64,000 nt of DNA, taken from NCBI GenBank assembly GCA_037952775.1, contig JBANAY010000003.1:10540001-10604000 (forward strand). Reading direction: 5' to 3'. Shown here piece after piece: positions 44,805 to 56,988 of this stretch (position 1 is the stretch's first letter; every line of letters begins with the position of its first letter). This stretch comes from Clonostachys chloroleuca (lineage: Eukaryota > Ascomycota > Sordariomycetes > Hypocreales > Bionectriaceae). The translations under genes and the position numbers were made by a program. The notes under the pieces are model-generated. The model made no database searches and was not told the origin of the DNA. It saw only the letters and a program-made list of their open reading frames with translations.

Positions 44805-47800
44805 CTATGCAAATCCAAACCCTTGAGAATTTTGTAGCGCCATTCCAAGGCGCTCCCGAAGCACCTCCTTGTCCCTGTATTCCGGCAACAAAAGTGTTCC
44901 ATAGCACGTATATGCCGTGGGCAAGTGGCCGCCCTCGCCCTCTTCCTCACCATTTTTCTGTACCACAAATTGTAAATTACGCATGCCACCAACGGGAACT
45001 CTGTCGGATGCGGTAACAAATTCGAGTAATCGACGTTTCATGTTGTCATCATAGCGCTTAACAATCGACCAGAAATCCTTAATCGTGCGATGTGATGCGT
45101 TCCAGCCGACATATCGCGTGTACTCTCGCAACTCCGAAATATTGATTTCTTGAACGCCTTCAACGAGGGACTGCAGGATCGGGGGTGTCAAGAGGGTCAA
45201 TGATTTCGCATCTAGGCACGCACGAAAGCCTCTCTGGAATGCACCAAACTGTGGCCCAACGGAGACGCTCGTCAGGTACCGAATGTAGTCATTCACGTAC
45301 TCAAGACGGTTTTTTCCGGTGACAAGCGGCGCCTCTTCCCCAGCTTCGGTAGGCGAATCAGGTGAGGTCCTTCCAGCTTGTGGCCATGGAGAGTCCCCTT
45401 GAGTCATATCCCGGCTGAAATGGCTTCCGTATGTAGCAACGGAAAACTCGTATGTTCTAGCAAAGATATCTTCGACAGCCCCGTCTCTTTCATCCCAGTC
45501 TTGAAGAGTTGTTAATCCGCTAGTGAGATCTGGCCAGCCATCCTCAATGTGAGCAAGTTCCGTTACAGGCCAGCCCAGCAACTTCCGGTAAAGAGCCTTG
45601 GGGAAAGTTACTGGTAAAGTCAACCCGTTGAAGACGGCAAGCGAGACTAGCAGGCCGAAGAGCTCAAATTTCCAGGTCTCCACCACTGAGCCGGGGGCAA
45701 ACCATGCCATCCTTGTCCGGTCGTCGGTAATGAATGCGCCGTACACTGGTTCCAGGAATTCACCGATAGCCATGCGGAAAAATTCCTGCTGAACACCGCC
45801 CGAATCAAAGCCTTCTTCTCCTCCGTCCTCTCCAAGGCGCACCTTTAGAGGCCGAAGAAGTTCTCGAGGTTCCCTCCGCCACAATTGGTCGAACGCATCT
45901 CTAAGGACGTGTTTTCGATCGACAGAGAGGACTAAGTATTTGGACGATGCAGTCTTGAGCATATCCTGAAGCACGGTCTTGTGGTGTGGGTTTGTGATGA
46001 GGCTTCCTGGGTCAACAATTACACTCATCCGAGTCTTGAGCGAGCTGGATTCCTCATACGCTCGGTTCATCCTGGAGAAGTTAATGGACCGGAAGAAAGA
46101 AACAAGGGTCTCTGGAGTGAACAAGAAAGGATAATCCAGTAGATGTCTCGTGTTCTGGTCGTACTCGGATTTGACCCATTTGATGGGGACGTCCATCGAG
46201 TCAAGTCTTTCTGAGAGATAGTCGAAGCGGTATCGCGATTCGCAAAGAGGGAGAAGCTCTCGTCGTTTATCTACACACCTCTGGGTCAGATAATTGTCTA
46301 CTAGGAAAGTTAAAAAAAATAACGAAAAGAAAACTTACGCATCGAGCCAATGAAGGACAACGCCCCAGAGCTGGGGCTGTTGGCTGCAAAATTTGGGTTT
46401 CCATCCCAGTCATCGAGCAAAACTGTCTTCACCCAATCCAAGGCAAGACTTTGCACGCGATTTTGGTGTGACAGACGCTCTGCGACTGGAAACTCCAGGG
46501 CGGGTGCAGAATCAAAGCCGGATAAGCCAATCTGCTGTATAAATGGCTTCAGTATGTCCATTTTGCTCTTGATTTCATTCGGTTTCCCCTTCATACTCCC
46601 CACTGCCGCAGCAAAGTGATGCCACACTTCGACAGCTCCACACAAACGCCGAGCTAGCCTGATTGCAAGATTGTTCGAGAAAGCATCATCAAAGTCCTCT
46701 CGGAACCAGTATGGTAGTTCTGAGGAATCATACAGTGCACTCGAGGCGAGCCCTCGTGAGCGAATTCGCCACATTTCGGCCAGTTGCCTTGTGTCTGAAC
46801 AAAAAGGAACACTTGCAATTAAAGCATGCAAGCAGATTGACAAAATGCATCCAGCTTCTAGTTCTGAGAGAGTCCTCTGGCGGGATCTCGTAACGTTGAC
46901 TTTCTGGAATCCAGCACTCCGTACGGACTCTGGTGGTAAAAAGAGGCTTCCAGCCGCGATCCAGAGACTGTGAAATACAAGGTTTGGCGATGCTCGGGTC
47001 AAACGAAGCATACAATACCAGAGCGAGTGCGAGTCCAGCAATATGCCGTCGACCGTAAAAGACTGGATAAGAGACTCCGGATTGCTGAGAACATGAAAGA
47101 GGGTCTGTTCATTGAAGGCTTTCCATTGCCGCCTGGGGATAGGTTCGCGGAGCCAGTGCGTTCTCTCTAGGCGAATATACTTTCTCTGGGGTTGAGGAAT
47201 AACCTCTGTCGATTCAAGCTCATAGGGAATAGCTCTCTCGGAAGTGCTGTCTTCATCAAACACATCACAAATAAAGTCAATGACTCTAGCGGTCAGGTGG
47301 GTCAAAGATTGAGGTAAGGGGCAGTCAATCTCAGAGTCGGATATTTCAGAATCCGGAAGCTCGGGTTTCAGTTCCGTGACCTCCAGCCTTTGGCTCTGCG
47401 CATTGATTCCGGTTTTGATTTGACACTCAGACGTAAGTATTGGCTGGCCATCCGAAGAGTGACTTCGGGGACTCTCAGGTGGATGAAGTCTAGGAGAGGT
47501 TGCAGGGGGCGCGATATTATCGAAAAACACGGGCTTGAGGGGAATATCAGGTATATTCCTTGTGACGCCCGGTGTAGAATTCGACTTTGGGGGCCAGCCG
47601 AGCTTCTCTGGCTGAAATGCAGATACCCTTGGAGATTTCGTAGGTGATCTAGGCTCATCCATTGTGGGAGTCGGTGTCGGTGGCTCTAGCGACTTTCTCC
47701 TCCGTGGTCTCGACGATGATTGAGGCGTTCGAAATGTGGCCTCAGAACTGTGTCGGGATTTTACAGGATCCTTTGGTGATGGAGACAGCGGCTCAACGGG

Positions 47801-48857
47801 TCCTAATCTCTCCGGTGGATCGCCACTCAGAAAGCTTGGGGTTCTTGAGGTTTCAGTTTTGGGTGACGCTGCGCTTGAGCCTTCCCTGCTCGACTCTGCT
47901 CCCAGGATAATGGGGTGGTTCGCCTCTGCAAAATCAAGCTTCTTTGCGATTGCGGCGTGGCCTTGCGGAGTCAACCATTCGAGCATCCGGAAAGCAACAG
48001 TTCCAAACACGTTAGCAGCAAAGGAACGGTGGTCTTTACTCGCCGGTCGCTCTCGAACCTTACATTCAGTCCTTGTTGGTGAAAAGTGTTCATCGGACAA
48101 GGGAGGTTTGGAGCGTCGGCCTTCATCTTCGCTGTCGGGGTTGATCTGGTTTCCATTTCGCGGCGATTTCGTGCTCGGTGGAGAGCGTGGAGGTTTTTGC
48201 CCGATGTTTCGGGTCGAGAGGCGCTGGCTTGCTTTCGAGGGAGTCGAGTGAGATTGTATCTCTGGGCGCCTGACCTCAAGAGCGAGTCTGCCGGGTCGAT
48301 TGGCAGGTTGGAATATGAGACCTTTTAGCATCGTTTCTGACGCCTCTTTGCTGTGTTGAAGGTATGGGCACAGCCCATCTTCGGGGTTTTCTTGGCTGGC
48401 AAGATGAACCGCTAATATTCTCGCGCTCGAGGAGTTGTATCGTCGAATTGGAGCCTTCCCGGCCAATCGTTTGCGACATGTAAAGCAAGTCGAGTTCGAG
48501 CAATGCGGTGACCCGCAGCCATGGCGAAGCTGGAAGATGAACCTAGACGTCGTGGGAGAGTCAGATAGGGAAATTCTCTCGGCGATGGACTTCGTTTGAG
48601 AGAGTAGCTTACCTGTTGACCAACGACTGGAAATCATGCCGACGGCTTGCGCGATGGATAGCATAAACACGCCGGGGATCATGGATGTCTGTGACGTAGT
48701 CGTGAAGCTCGGGCGGTGCATCTGGCGGCAACTTGACAAAGGGAGCCTCCAGCCAAAGCCCTGAAGTCAGATCCAGGTCGAAATCCTCGACACCAGGGTC
48801 CGGGTGGCCGCGATGTGGCTGGGCGACGGGAGAGAAGGGCGAAGCCGCAGGCGCCAT
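44805..48857 (-). CDS. HECT E3 ubiquitin ligase with N-terminal AZUL-type zinc finger (Hul4/UBE3-like)
   Basis: Three exons (48857-48613, 48542-46339, 46270-44805; introns 70 and 68 bp, phases 2 and 1) give 1304 residues. Near the N-terminus HGCGSPHCSNSTCFTCRKR followed downstream by GLCPYL forms the Cys pattern of the AZUL zinc finger, first described in UBE3A ligases. A long Ser/Pro-rich, probably disordered region follows. The last 400 residues are a full HECT domain, with EGFDSGGVQQEFF, the N-lobe segment WFAPGS, and the thioester Cys in LPTAYTCYGTLLLPEY at about residue 1272. This order matches fungal Hul4-type ligases. It transfers ubiquitin from E2 enzymes to substrates; the substrates are unknown. 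The intron-2 acceptor is chosen because it alone restores KRRELLPLCESRYRFDYL. Confidence 0.9.
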
Positions 48858-50823
48858 GGTAGACGATCGACGAGGGATGCGCCGCGAGGCGCTGTCCGGC
48901 TGTCTGGATCACGCAGGCGGAATGGTCTTTAGTTATGCAAAGGGAGAGCGGGCATACTGGCCAGAACAACACCCTCAATAAGCATGAAGGTGAAGACGGA
49001 GAGGGGATGCACCAGGATGAGGATGGAACATGTGGCGATGCTGGCCCAGGCTTCGGAGGTTAATGGCTGGAGGAATGGGAGCAGTAGGTTGGAGCGCCCT
49101 GGTCTCTGGTAATCGAATACGGCTTAGACACGGGCAGCGAGCGCTAGGGTATCCAAAAGTTAGGTGTAGGACGCTGCCACCGGGAGGGTCTTTGGGTCTT
49201 GCTAGCCACTGCCCCATGTCCATACATTCCATCAGCCGTAGGTAATCCTTGTACTTGATACCTCCGTATCACACAGGCGACCCACCCTGCCTGCCATTGG
49301 ATGGGCGAGCCACTGCCTTTGCAGTCCCAAGCGCTGAAACTGTTTTGGGCCAGCGTGCCGTGTTCAATCTTCACCTGGGAAAATTTGAATGGGTCTGTCC
49401 ATCTCTATGCGATTAGTCGATGGTCGGCACACAGTACGGGCATCTGTGGCCTTCCTCTCCCTTTTTCTGCGCCGTGTCACGGTGTGCTGCGTAAAGGCAC
49501 CACCAGAGTGCGCCCATGAAGAAGGGAAGTCGCATGTGTGCTCAGATCCGGGAAGGATGAGCCCAGCGCCAACTTGCATGCAAGCTTTCAGCCTCAAACC
49601 CTAAACTGCCTCGATAGTTGCAATCCACTTACCCATTTCTCTCAATATTGAAGGCTTACCATATATATGTTTTTTTTCCTCCGTTGACTTTGAAACGAAA
49701 CGAAGTCAATTCACTTACCTACCTACCTACCTACCTTAGCTACGTCGCAGGGTGAAGCTACAACCCACACTATCAGTAAGAGTCAATTCCACGACCAGCT
49801 TTATCGATAGCATCTTCTCAGAACAGATAGTCGAGGCGTACCTAGTTGTAGGACGCCTATTGTTATATTGATCCTCACCTTAAGATTCAGTCAGAAAACG
49901 TACTTGCAAGCAGATCTGCATCAAGCGCGTCTGTGGTTTTGCAATTAACCTTGGCTTGCGTCAGCCGCCTCACGAGCAGGTGCATAATTTTGTTGCTTCC
50001 ATTCTTTCTCCTGCCATTACTACCTTGCGGTTCCTTCCCTGTCTCCCAATACCGTCTTGGAGCCAGCTGGCACTACGTACTGATTTGATAAGGCGGGTTT
50101 GCCAGCACCCTTTCACAGCTCCAACTAGCCGCCCAAAACGACAGAAGGGCCCAGCACTTACCTAAGTATACAGTACATTTGTGTCGCGGCAGTTGTGGCG
50201 CTCTGATGGCACATACTCCTTGCAAGCTAGTTGGTGGCATAGAGATGATAGTGGAGGCAACCTGTTCCCTGCTGAGGACGACTCATTGAGTCATACGCTG
50301 AGTGACCCTCTTATTTGTCAGCACCCACAGAAGACGCCAGCTGAGACCAGAGAAGCGAGGAAATGATCATCATGCTGTTCGGTAAGATGTTGCAAGAATG
50401 TGTCATGATGCTCGCCTGCCTGGACAATTGTAGATATTTCTCAGAAAGAGCCAATAGAGTCTAGCCGACAGAACAAAAGCAAGAAGGAAATTGCTTTGGA
50501 ACTTGCTCCTCGGCCTCTTCGCCAAGTCCGCCTTCGTCATATGATCAGGCTAGTCGGTCGCTATCGGCTTCTCAGTATCTTGTTGATAAGATCAGCCCCG
50601 CCAACAACCCCGCCACCCACCGAACAGAAAAATGCAAAACCTCATTGTCACACCTGCACCTTTCTTCCCCTCGAAGTGACATAATAACCCAGCTGCGTCG
50701 TCGGATCTGCCGATCTCTGATTTCGGCCAACTTCACCACATCCCAGTCAACCAAGGGATCAAAGCTGGTATCTACCACGAGAAAATTCCACCATCGCGGC
50801 ACCATCCGACGGGCTTAGACACC
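48858..50823. other. Long divergent intergenic region
   Basis: These 2 kb separate the HECT ligase and Rei1 start codons and should hold both promoters. A (TACC)5 microsatellite lies at 49716-49735, next to T-rich DNA. ORFs here are short and unsupported. Confidence 0.55.
49716..49735. repeat. (TACC)5 microsatellite
   Basis: Five perfect copies of TACC in intergenic DNA between divergent genes. Confidence 0.9.
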
Positions 50824-52415
50824 ATGGCGAGCACCGCTGCTCAGCCAGCCACATCGGCTTCTCATCCCTACACCTGCAATACGTGCCAAGTCGCCTACAG
50901 AAACATCGACTTGCAAAAGGGCCACATGAAGAGCGATTGGCAGTACGTGATATCAATCTTACCTCAGTTTGAATAAACTAGAGATGCTAACATCCCTCCT
51001 CTAGTCGGTACAACCTGAAACGTCGGGTCGCTTCGCTCCCTCCCATCTCTGCGGACGTTTTCACGGAAAAGGTCCTGCAAGCCCGAGCAGCTACCACGGC
51101 TGAAGCTGACAAGGCTTATTTCGAGAGAGCATGCGAGGCTTGCCAGAAGACCTATTACAGCGAAAATGCGTACCAGAACCACTTGTCCAGCCAAAAGCAC
51201 AAGCTCAAGCTGGCCTCCTCCGGCAACCAGCGCCCTGATGACGAGACAACATCAGTTGTTAGCTCGACTTTCACATTGGGCGAGCCCATAGCAGTGCGCC
51301 GTGATTCTGTCGACTCTGCTGCTGAGGCAGAGTTCAACCAAGTGGTGGAAGGTTTCCAGCATGCCAAGATTTCACATGAAGAGCAGCGCCCTTCGCCCGT
51401 AAAGCGACCATCGAACCCCCATCCCGTCTCAGATAAGGCAACAGATGATGGCGCCGATAGAGAATCAAACAACGCCACCCCTGTCCAGTCACAGTCAGAA
51501 CCAACCTGGTCCTTGACATCCTGCATCTTCTGTAATTACAGCTCGCCAACAGTAGATCAGAACGCTCAACACATGGAACGCTTCCACGGCATGTTTATAC
51601 CTGAGAAGCCCTATTTGGTCAACTTGGACGGTCTTGTCGATCAATTACAGCAGAAAGTCCACCTCGGGCATGAGTGCCTGTTCTGTGGCAAGATCAAGTC
51701 TACCGTATTCGGTATTCAAACACACATGAGAGACAAAGGTCACTGCAAGATTCCCTTTGGCACAGAAGAGGAGCAGCTGGAAATTGGAGATCACTATGAC
51801 TTCCGTAGCACTTACTCTGAAGATGAGGAGGAGATTTCGGACAGCGCGGAAGAGGAGAATGACAAGGGTGGCGCCAAGCTTGGGGCATCCCGAGCCTCCA
51901 AGATCACCGATGCAGACGGCAACGAAGTCGATGGAGATGACGGTGAGGGCTGGGAAACTGACAGCTCTGCATCTGGCGACGAACAAGAAGGAGGACGTAC
52001 AAAGCGCCGTGATCCAGACATTTACATTGATGACTACGAACTTCACTTGCCATCAGGCAAATCAGTCGGCCACAGATCCCTGAACAAGTATTACCGCCAG
52101 AACCTCACTCACTACCCCACACCTGAGGAAAGAGCCGAACGCTTGGCGCTTGAAAATGGGGAACGTGGAAGCGATGATGAGGATGCCGGAGCAAATGATC
52201 GAGTCGCAACTCGCGGTGGCCGTAGCCGAGCTATTGTGCCTCGCGGAGCTATGGGTATGACCGGCGTGACCGATGAAAAGCGACAGCTGGCCAAGAAGTC
52301 GGAGGAGAGGGGTAGAACCCGGGAGGCAGACTTCGCCAAGAAGAAGGACTACGTTGTTGGGAAGAAACTCAACAACCAGAAAAACTACTACTACCGCTTC
52401 GCTGGTGGTGGTTAG
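50824..52415 (+). CDS. REI1: Rei1-like C2H2 zinc-finger pre-60S maturation factor
   Basis: Two exons (50824-50942, 51005-52415; 62-bp intron, phase 2) give 509 residues. There are four C2H2-type fingers. The first (YTCNTCQVAYRN...HMKSDWH) is completed across the intron. The second is CEACQKTYYSENAYQNH, and the third and fourth start CIFCNYSS and CLFCGKIKS. Acidic linkers follow, then the conserved segment DDYELHLPSGKSVGHRSL and YYRQNLT, as in yeast Rei1 and Reh1. Rei1 acts in the cytoplasm to release and recycle Arx1-Alb1 from pre-60S particles and inserts its C-terminus in the exit tunnel. Rei1 and its paralogue Reh1 cannot be separated here; Pezizomycotina usually carry one copy. ATG context ACCATGGCG is strong. 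Confidence 0.9.
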
Positions 52416-52922
52416 TTGAATAGCTAGCTCACTGAGTAGAAAATATAAGCAATGATGATGACTTTTATCTCAAGCATTCTTTAAGATCCAAGTACTATCT
52501 GTATTGAGGTAGGACTCCTATCTTCATTTCCAAGTTCAGGTTTACATGGCATACAGCACTGTGATGTTATGGACTCCTCAGTCTGATGCGTGATTGGCTG
52601 GTTGGTGATGCGATCAGGCGGAGGTTGCCGGTGAAGATGCAATTCCCCGCATTTTCAGCGGGTCTGCAGATTTCGGTGCGGGAGTGGGCTGGAGTCTCGG
52701 ACTGGGCTGGGGAAAGGGAGGAGGCTGAGATTAGAATCTCCCTCCCGGCGAATTGCATCGTGTGGGGGGCGATTATTCGCAGTTTGATTATGCCAGGCCC
52801 AGGCAGCGGTCGGACACAGCTCAACCTGGAATCGCGTATCTATCACCCGGTACTGCTAGCTTCTGTGTGCATGAGCGGCAGGTAAGCCGACCAGAGTGAG
52901 CCTTGCTTGGCCCGTCGCCACG
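52416..52922. other. Intergenic region, nothing recognised
   Basis: About 500 bp between the Rei1 stop and the first ATG of the Zn2Cys6 gene. It probably holds the promoter of the latter. Confidence 0.5.
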
Positions 52923-55156
52923 ATGATGCAAGGCGAGCTGGTCACGCGCAGGACCCAGTTCTCGAGCTGCGATGAGTGCCGCCGGTCCCGCGTCGCCTGC
53001 GATGCGTCGTCTCGCGGCCAGGCTGAGGGGTCCGAGGAGCCCGTGTCGTGTACGCGGTGCCTGAAGCGGCAGAAGCCGTGTACGTTCAAGGTACGTTACG
53101 TAGAGAGCGCGTCGAAAAGCGAACCATGGAGGATCGGTCTACGACGTGGTAGTGCATAAATCAGCTCGATGGACTTGATTGTTAACCTGGGCTGTGATAG
53201 TGGGTGAGCGAAAACAAGGCCTCTGCTTCGAGGAAGCTCTCAACCAAGCGGAAGCGGCGGCGGCGGCAGCCTTCAGTCTCGGCGAGCGAGACGGCCACCT
53301 CACAGCAGAATGCGTCGGGGGACGTATTGACCGCGGCAGCTCGTGGGTTTGGCTCCTCGCCGGGATCAGAGGGACTGCCGTCATTCTCTTCGGAGTCTCA
53401 CAGCACCAGGGCCACGGCGACGGCTCTACTAAAGCTTTCCTTTGGTGGACCGCCTGACCCGCTGAGCCAGAGCGATTCTGAATGGCTGTCTGTGATTTAC
53501 CAGACGGGTTATGAAACCGTCTTCGGCTCGTGGATGGGGAGATACGGCAATCCTTTCGTGTAAGAAGTTTTCTCTCTATCTCTATGTAAAAATTCGCCTT
53601 GGGAAGAGTGTGTGCTAATAAGACCAGAACGGACAATGCGTTTGCTGACAAGCATGTGAGCATCTCGTACCTCTGCAGGCAGCTTGATAAATGGATGGCA
53701 GATGATTCCGGAGCAGGTAACACATCGGCGAGGGACGATGCTCAAGAGCGGTTGATCGACGAGTCTTTGCGTAGTACTACCGCAGCCTTTTCTTCTCGCT
53801 GGCTTCCTCTAGCAACAGGTGCCTCCTCGGATGATCCTGAAACCAGCGCTCTCATGCAGAACTTATGGCGATATGCCCGCCGAGATATGCTGAGGGTCAT
53901 TAATCGCCCTTGCTATCGTTCCATGCTCAGCTTGTTCCTGTTTGCCCTTACCCCCATCCCAGTAGGCATCTCTGAAGAGGAGGAAGTCGATGGCATATCC
54001 GGCCAGGCTTGCGTTCACGCAGCGCTCCAGCATATACAAGTCCTCAGAGCGCGCCAGAGGAACCTCCATTTCAGCGGCTCCAAAGTCTCACCGTATCTCA
54101 AGAAACATATCATCCCGACAAGCCCGGGATCCATTGACACCTTCAATTTCATCCATGCCGAGAGCACCGCATATTGGGCTGCTCTCACCTTCGACACCTC
54201 GGCGTCGCTGACGCTCAACTGTAGATCGCTGTTGTCATCCGGACTGTTTGGTTACGAGGAAGAACTCTGCTGGCGTCTGATCCGCAGCAAGGCCAAGATG
54301 TTTGATGACGTGGCTCAAGGGTGGTCGACAAACAGCCTGGACATGACCGATGAGAGAGCCAACCAGATTGTGGCTGTGGGATCTGGCTGGAAGCTTCTGG
54401 CCTGGAAGCTCACCGCCGTGTTCAAGGAAGCTCTCCGGGATGGACATGACGAGTCGAGGGTCCTCAAGGCGTACAATGCCGTCGTAGACTCGATCAAGCA
54501 ATTCGACCTGATTTTCCGTCCTCATCTAGACGCCTGTCAACGGCGAATGCAGTTTTTGGGGCAACAGGCCAAGCTGCGTTGGTGTAAGTCCTTGAATGGA
54601 ACCCATAAATCTTCAAGTTTTTGTTAGCTAACGAATTACTCAAGATTCACTCATGTTACATTATCACTTGAGCATATTGATGCTCGTGGACATCATCGAG
54701 GCGACGGAACGCTTCGATTTGCTGCGCGGCGTTCAGGACGCTGCAGCCGACGCAGAGAACACCGTCATGAACACACTCGTGTTCGGCCTTCACAATACGT
54801 GCACGGTGACTCTAGATCCCAGCGTGGTGTCACCAACAAGCGAGAGAGACAGGGGTCAGCGGAGAAAATCGTCCATCACGGTGCCGCTCACATCAATAGA
54901 TCCATATCCACACCACATCGTTGCCGGCGTCCAGCTAGTCCGGAAGGCGGTCGAGCGAGATTACGGCGAGGGCAAGATCACGAACGAGTCTTACGAGAAT
55001 CTGCAATCCATGCTGGAGCAGACCCTCAGCCTCCTGCCGCAGAGCTCCAAATCAGTGCGGGCGGCGAGGACGAAGCTCGCGACGCCCTCAGAATCAGGCG
55101 TCTCAGAGCCGCGGCAGGATCCGTATGGCTCTATGCAAGGGCAGTACACGGAATAA
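52923..55156 (+). CDS. Zn2Cys6 fungal transcription factor
   Basis: Four exons (52923-53090, 53201-53559, 53628-54583, 54645-55156; introns 110, 68 and 61 bp) give 664 residues with agreeing phases. The N-terminal binuclear zinc cluster reads CDECRRSRVACDASS, then CTRCLKRQKPCTFK, giving all six Cys; the loop between the third and fourth Cys is longer than usual (about 19 residues). A basic patch KRKRRRRQ follows, a likely nuclear signal. The middle region starting near PDPLSQSDSEWLSVIY is typical of fungal regulators; no Fungal_trans motif is obvious by eye. It lies 392 bp upstream of, and on the same strand as, a 3-hydroxyacyl-CoA dehydrogenase gene, which makes that gene a candidate target (inference from position only). 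Confidence 0.85.
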
Positions 55157-55548
55157 TTACCGAGCTGCGATGCGCTATCTGTCCCACGATTCTGTGTGCA
55201 GGCATGTGCTCTGCGTAGGGCTAGGGTCGGCCTCGTTCTGATTCGACAATATTATTCCTGCTATTCGAATGCCGGACGGACTTTGGATCGACAGCAAAAT
55301 TGCCATTTATCCTATCGTTTAGTCTCGATCCCGAATCTACTAGTAGATCCTCCTCAGTCGGATCCGAGACCAACGATGATGCAACCAAACATTACCCCAT
55401 ACTTAGGCTACCCCATATTATCTTCAAGTATCGGATCCGACGACTACCCCGACTTTGGCTAAAAACCCCGTCGTGGCCGCCCTCATTCCATTCGATGTCT
55501 GCCTACTATTGCTTCAATACTTTTCATCCATAAAGTAGAGACATCACG
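55157..55548. other. Intergenic gap upstream of the dehydrogenase
   Basis: About 390 bp, presumed promoter of the dehydrogenase gene. Several CGGATCC/GATCCGA-like words occur (for example near 55,360 and 55,435); I could not define a CGG-spaced operator. Confidence 0.45.
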
Positions 55549-56679
55549 ATGTTATCTACCATTGCCACGCCGACTCGTCGAAACGCCGTCGCCATCCTGG
55601 GCGCAGGGACGCAGGGCAGACGCTTGGCCTACATGGTGCGCATGGCCTCCCAACCAGTCCCGTATTGACATTTCACTTAACACCCTTCACAGTGGTCAAG
55701 TCTAGGGAATGAAGTTCATTTAATCGATGGGCAAGAAAGACAGTTGGAAGATGCCGTGCAGGCCGTGGATGATTTCCGAGCCGAGCGCGACTCGCCCGAC
55801 TCGAAGAAGGGCCAGATCATCACCCACTCACCAAGCCAACTGAGCCAAGCCCTTGGCAGCTCATGGCTTGTCGTCGAGGTACCTTCCATCAATCTCCTCG
55901 CTTTTAGATCATGTCATTCGGTTTCTAACTTCACCGTCTAGTGTGTGCCAGAGAAGCTACCACTCAAGCGGGAGGTCATTTCACAGCTGGATGCCGTGGC
56001 ACCAGAAGACATCATCATCGCGTCAAACTCCAGCAGCTACTCGAGTGCCGAAATCATCAAAGGTCTAGACCTAAGACACAGTGGTCGCGTCCTCAGTGCG
56101 CATACTTGTATGAAACCAACATTAATACATCTTGCTGTCGTGGTGACAACCTAACAGCAAAATTTGTAGATTGGCCCCCTGAGACTCCAGCCATCGAGAT
56201 CATGGGCCACGAGGGAACACACGCGCCCTACATTGATCTCATGATGAAGCGGTGCGCCGAGCACGGCTTCGACCCATTCCACGTCCGGAGCCAGTCAATG
56301 GGGTACTTGTACAACCGGTATGACAACTCTCGTCCCACCACCCAAGCACCCAAAAAAAAAACCTAACCATGTTTTTCTTTTACAGGATATGGGCGGCAAT
56401 CAAGAGGAGGCTCTCCTAGCTGCCTCAGAAGGCGCCGGAACGCCCGAGGAGCTCGATGCAATTTTCAAGGGCGTGCTGAAGACTCCAAAGGGCCCCTTCG
56501 AGCAGATGGATATTGTTGGGCTGGATGTTGTCCTGGATATCGAGGAGCACTACGCTGAGGCGCGGAGCGACATTCCCGAAGAGCCGAGGGCCTTTTTAAA
56601 ACAGTATTTGGACAAGGGGCACCTGGGAGTGAAGAGTGGCAAGGGATTTTACGATTATGGAAATCAACACAGGCTGTGA
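55549..56679 (+). CDS. 3-hydroxyacyl-CoA dehydrogenase-like protein (apparent one-base frameshift)
   Basis: Five exons (55549-55635, 55693-55878, 55942-56107, 56170-56317, 56386-56679) give about 293 residues once one base is restored. The NAD-binding Rossmann start is NAVAILGAGTQGRRLA with an Asp closing strand 2 (VHLID). SNSSSYSSAEI matches the catalytic-Ser region, SAHTYWPPE contains the catalytic-His position, and YLYNRIWAAIKR opens the C-terminal domain. Such enzymes oxidise 3-hydroxyacyl-CoA or related hydroxy-acids with NAD. After RIWAAIKR the frame must change to continue EALLAASEGAGTPEEL; one extra G at 56406-56407 does this, while the unaltered frame hits a stop within four codons. 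Intron phases otherwise agree. Position between two Zn2Cys6 genes suggests co-regulation. Confidence 0.8.
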
Positions 56680-56988
56680 TTTGTCTTTATGAGTCATCAA
56701 AGAGAGCATATTGGAGCGTTATTTTCAGCCTTAATACCACAGAATGATAGACACGTGTCGCCCACACCATGGAGGATCGTTGCGCCCAGACGATAGTAAA
56801 GCGACATGGCATCCATCTTGTTATCAGAATGACAATAACCGATGAGTTATGGGACAATAGTCAATAAAGGTAGGTCATGGGACAAAAGTCAATAAAGGTT
56901 ACGGGTCCCAACCAAGATCTCGAAATTCAATGTGTTATTGATTGGCTATTATACGCTATCCAGGCCATGATATCTAACAAAATGACCA
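56680..56988. other. Convergent intergenic region with a tandem repeat
   Basis: About 310 bp with a two-copy 23-bp repeat at 56849-56899 and no gene. Confidence 0.6.
56849..56899. repeat. Two 23-bp direct repeats, period 28
   Basis: Copies at 56849-56871 and 56877-56899 both begin ATGGGACAA and end GTCAATAAAGGT. They differ at a single base. Confidence 0.85.
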
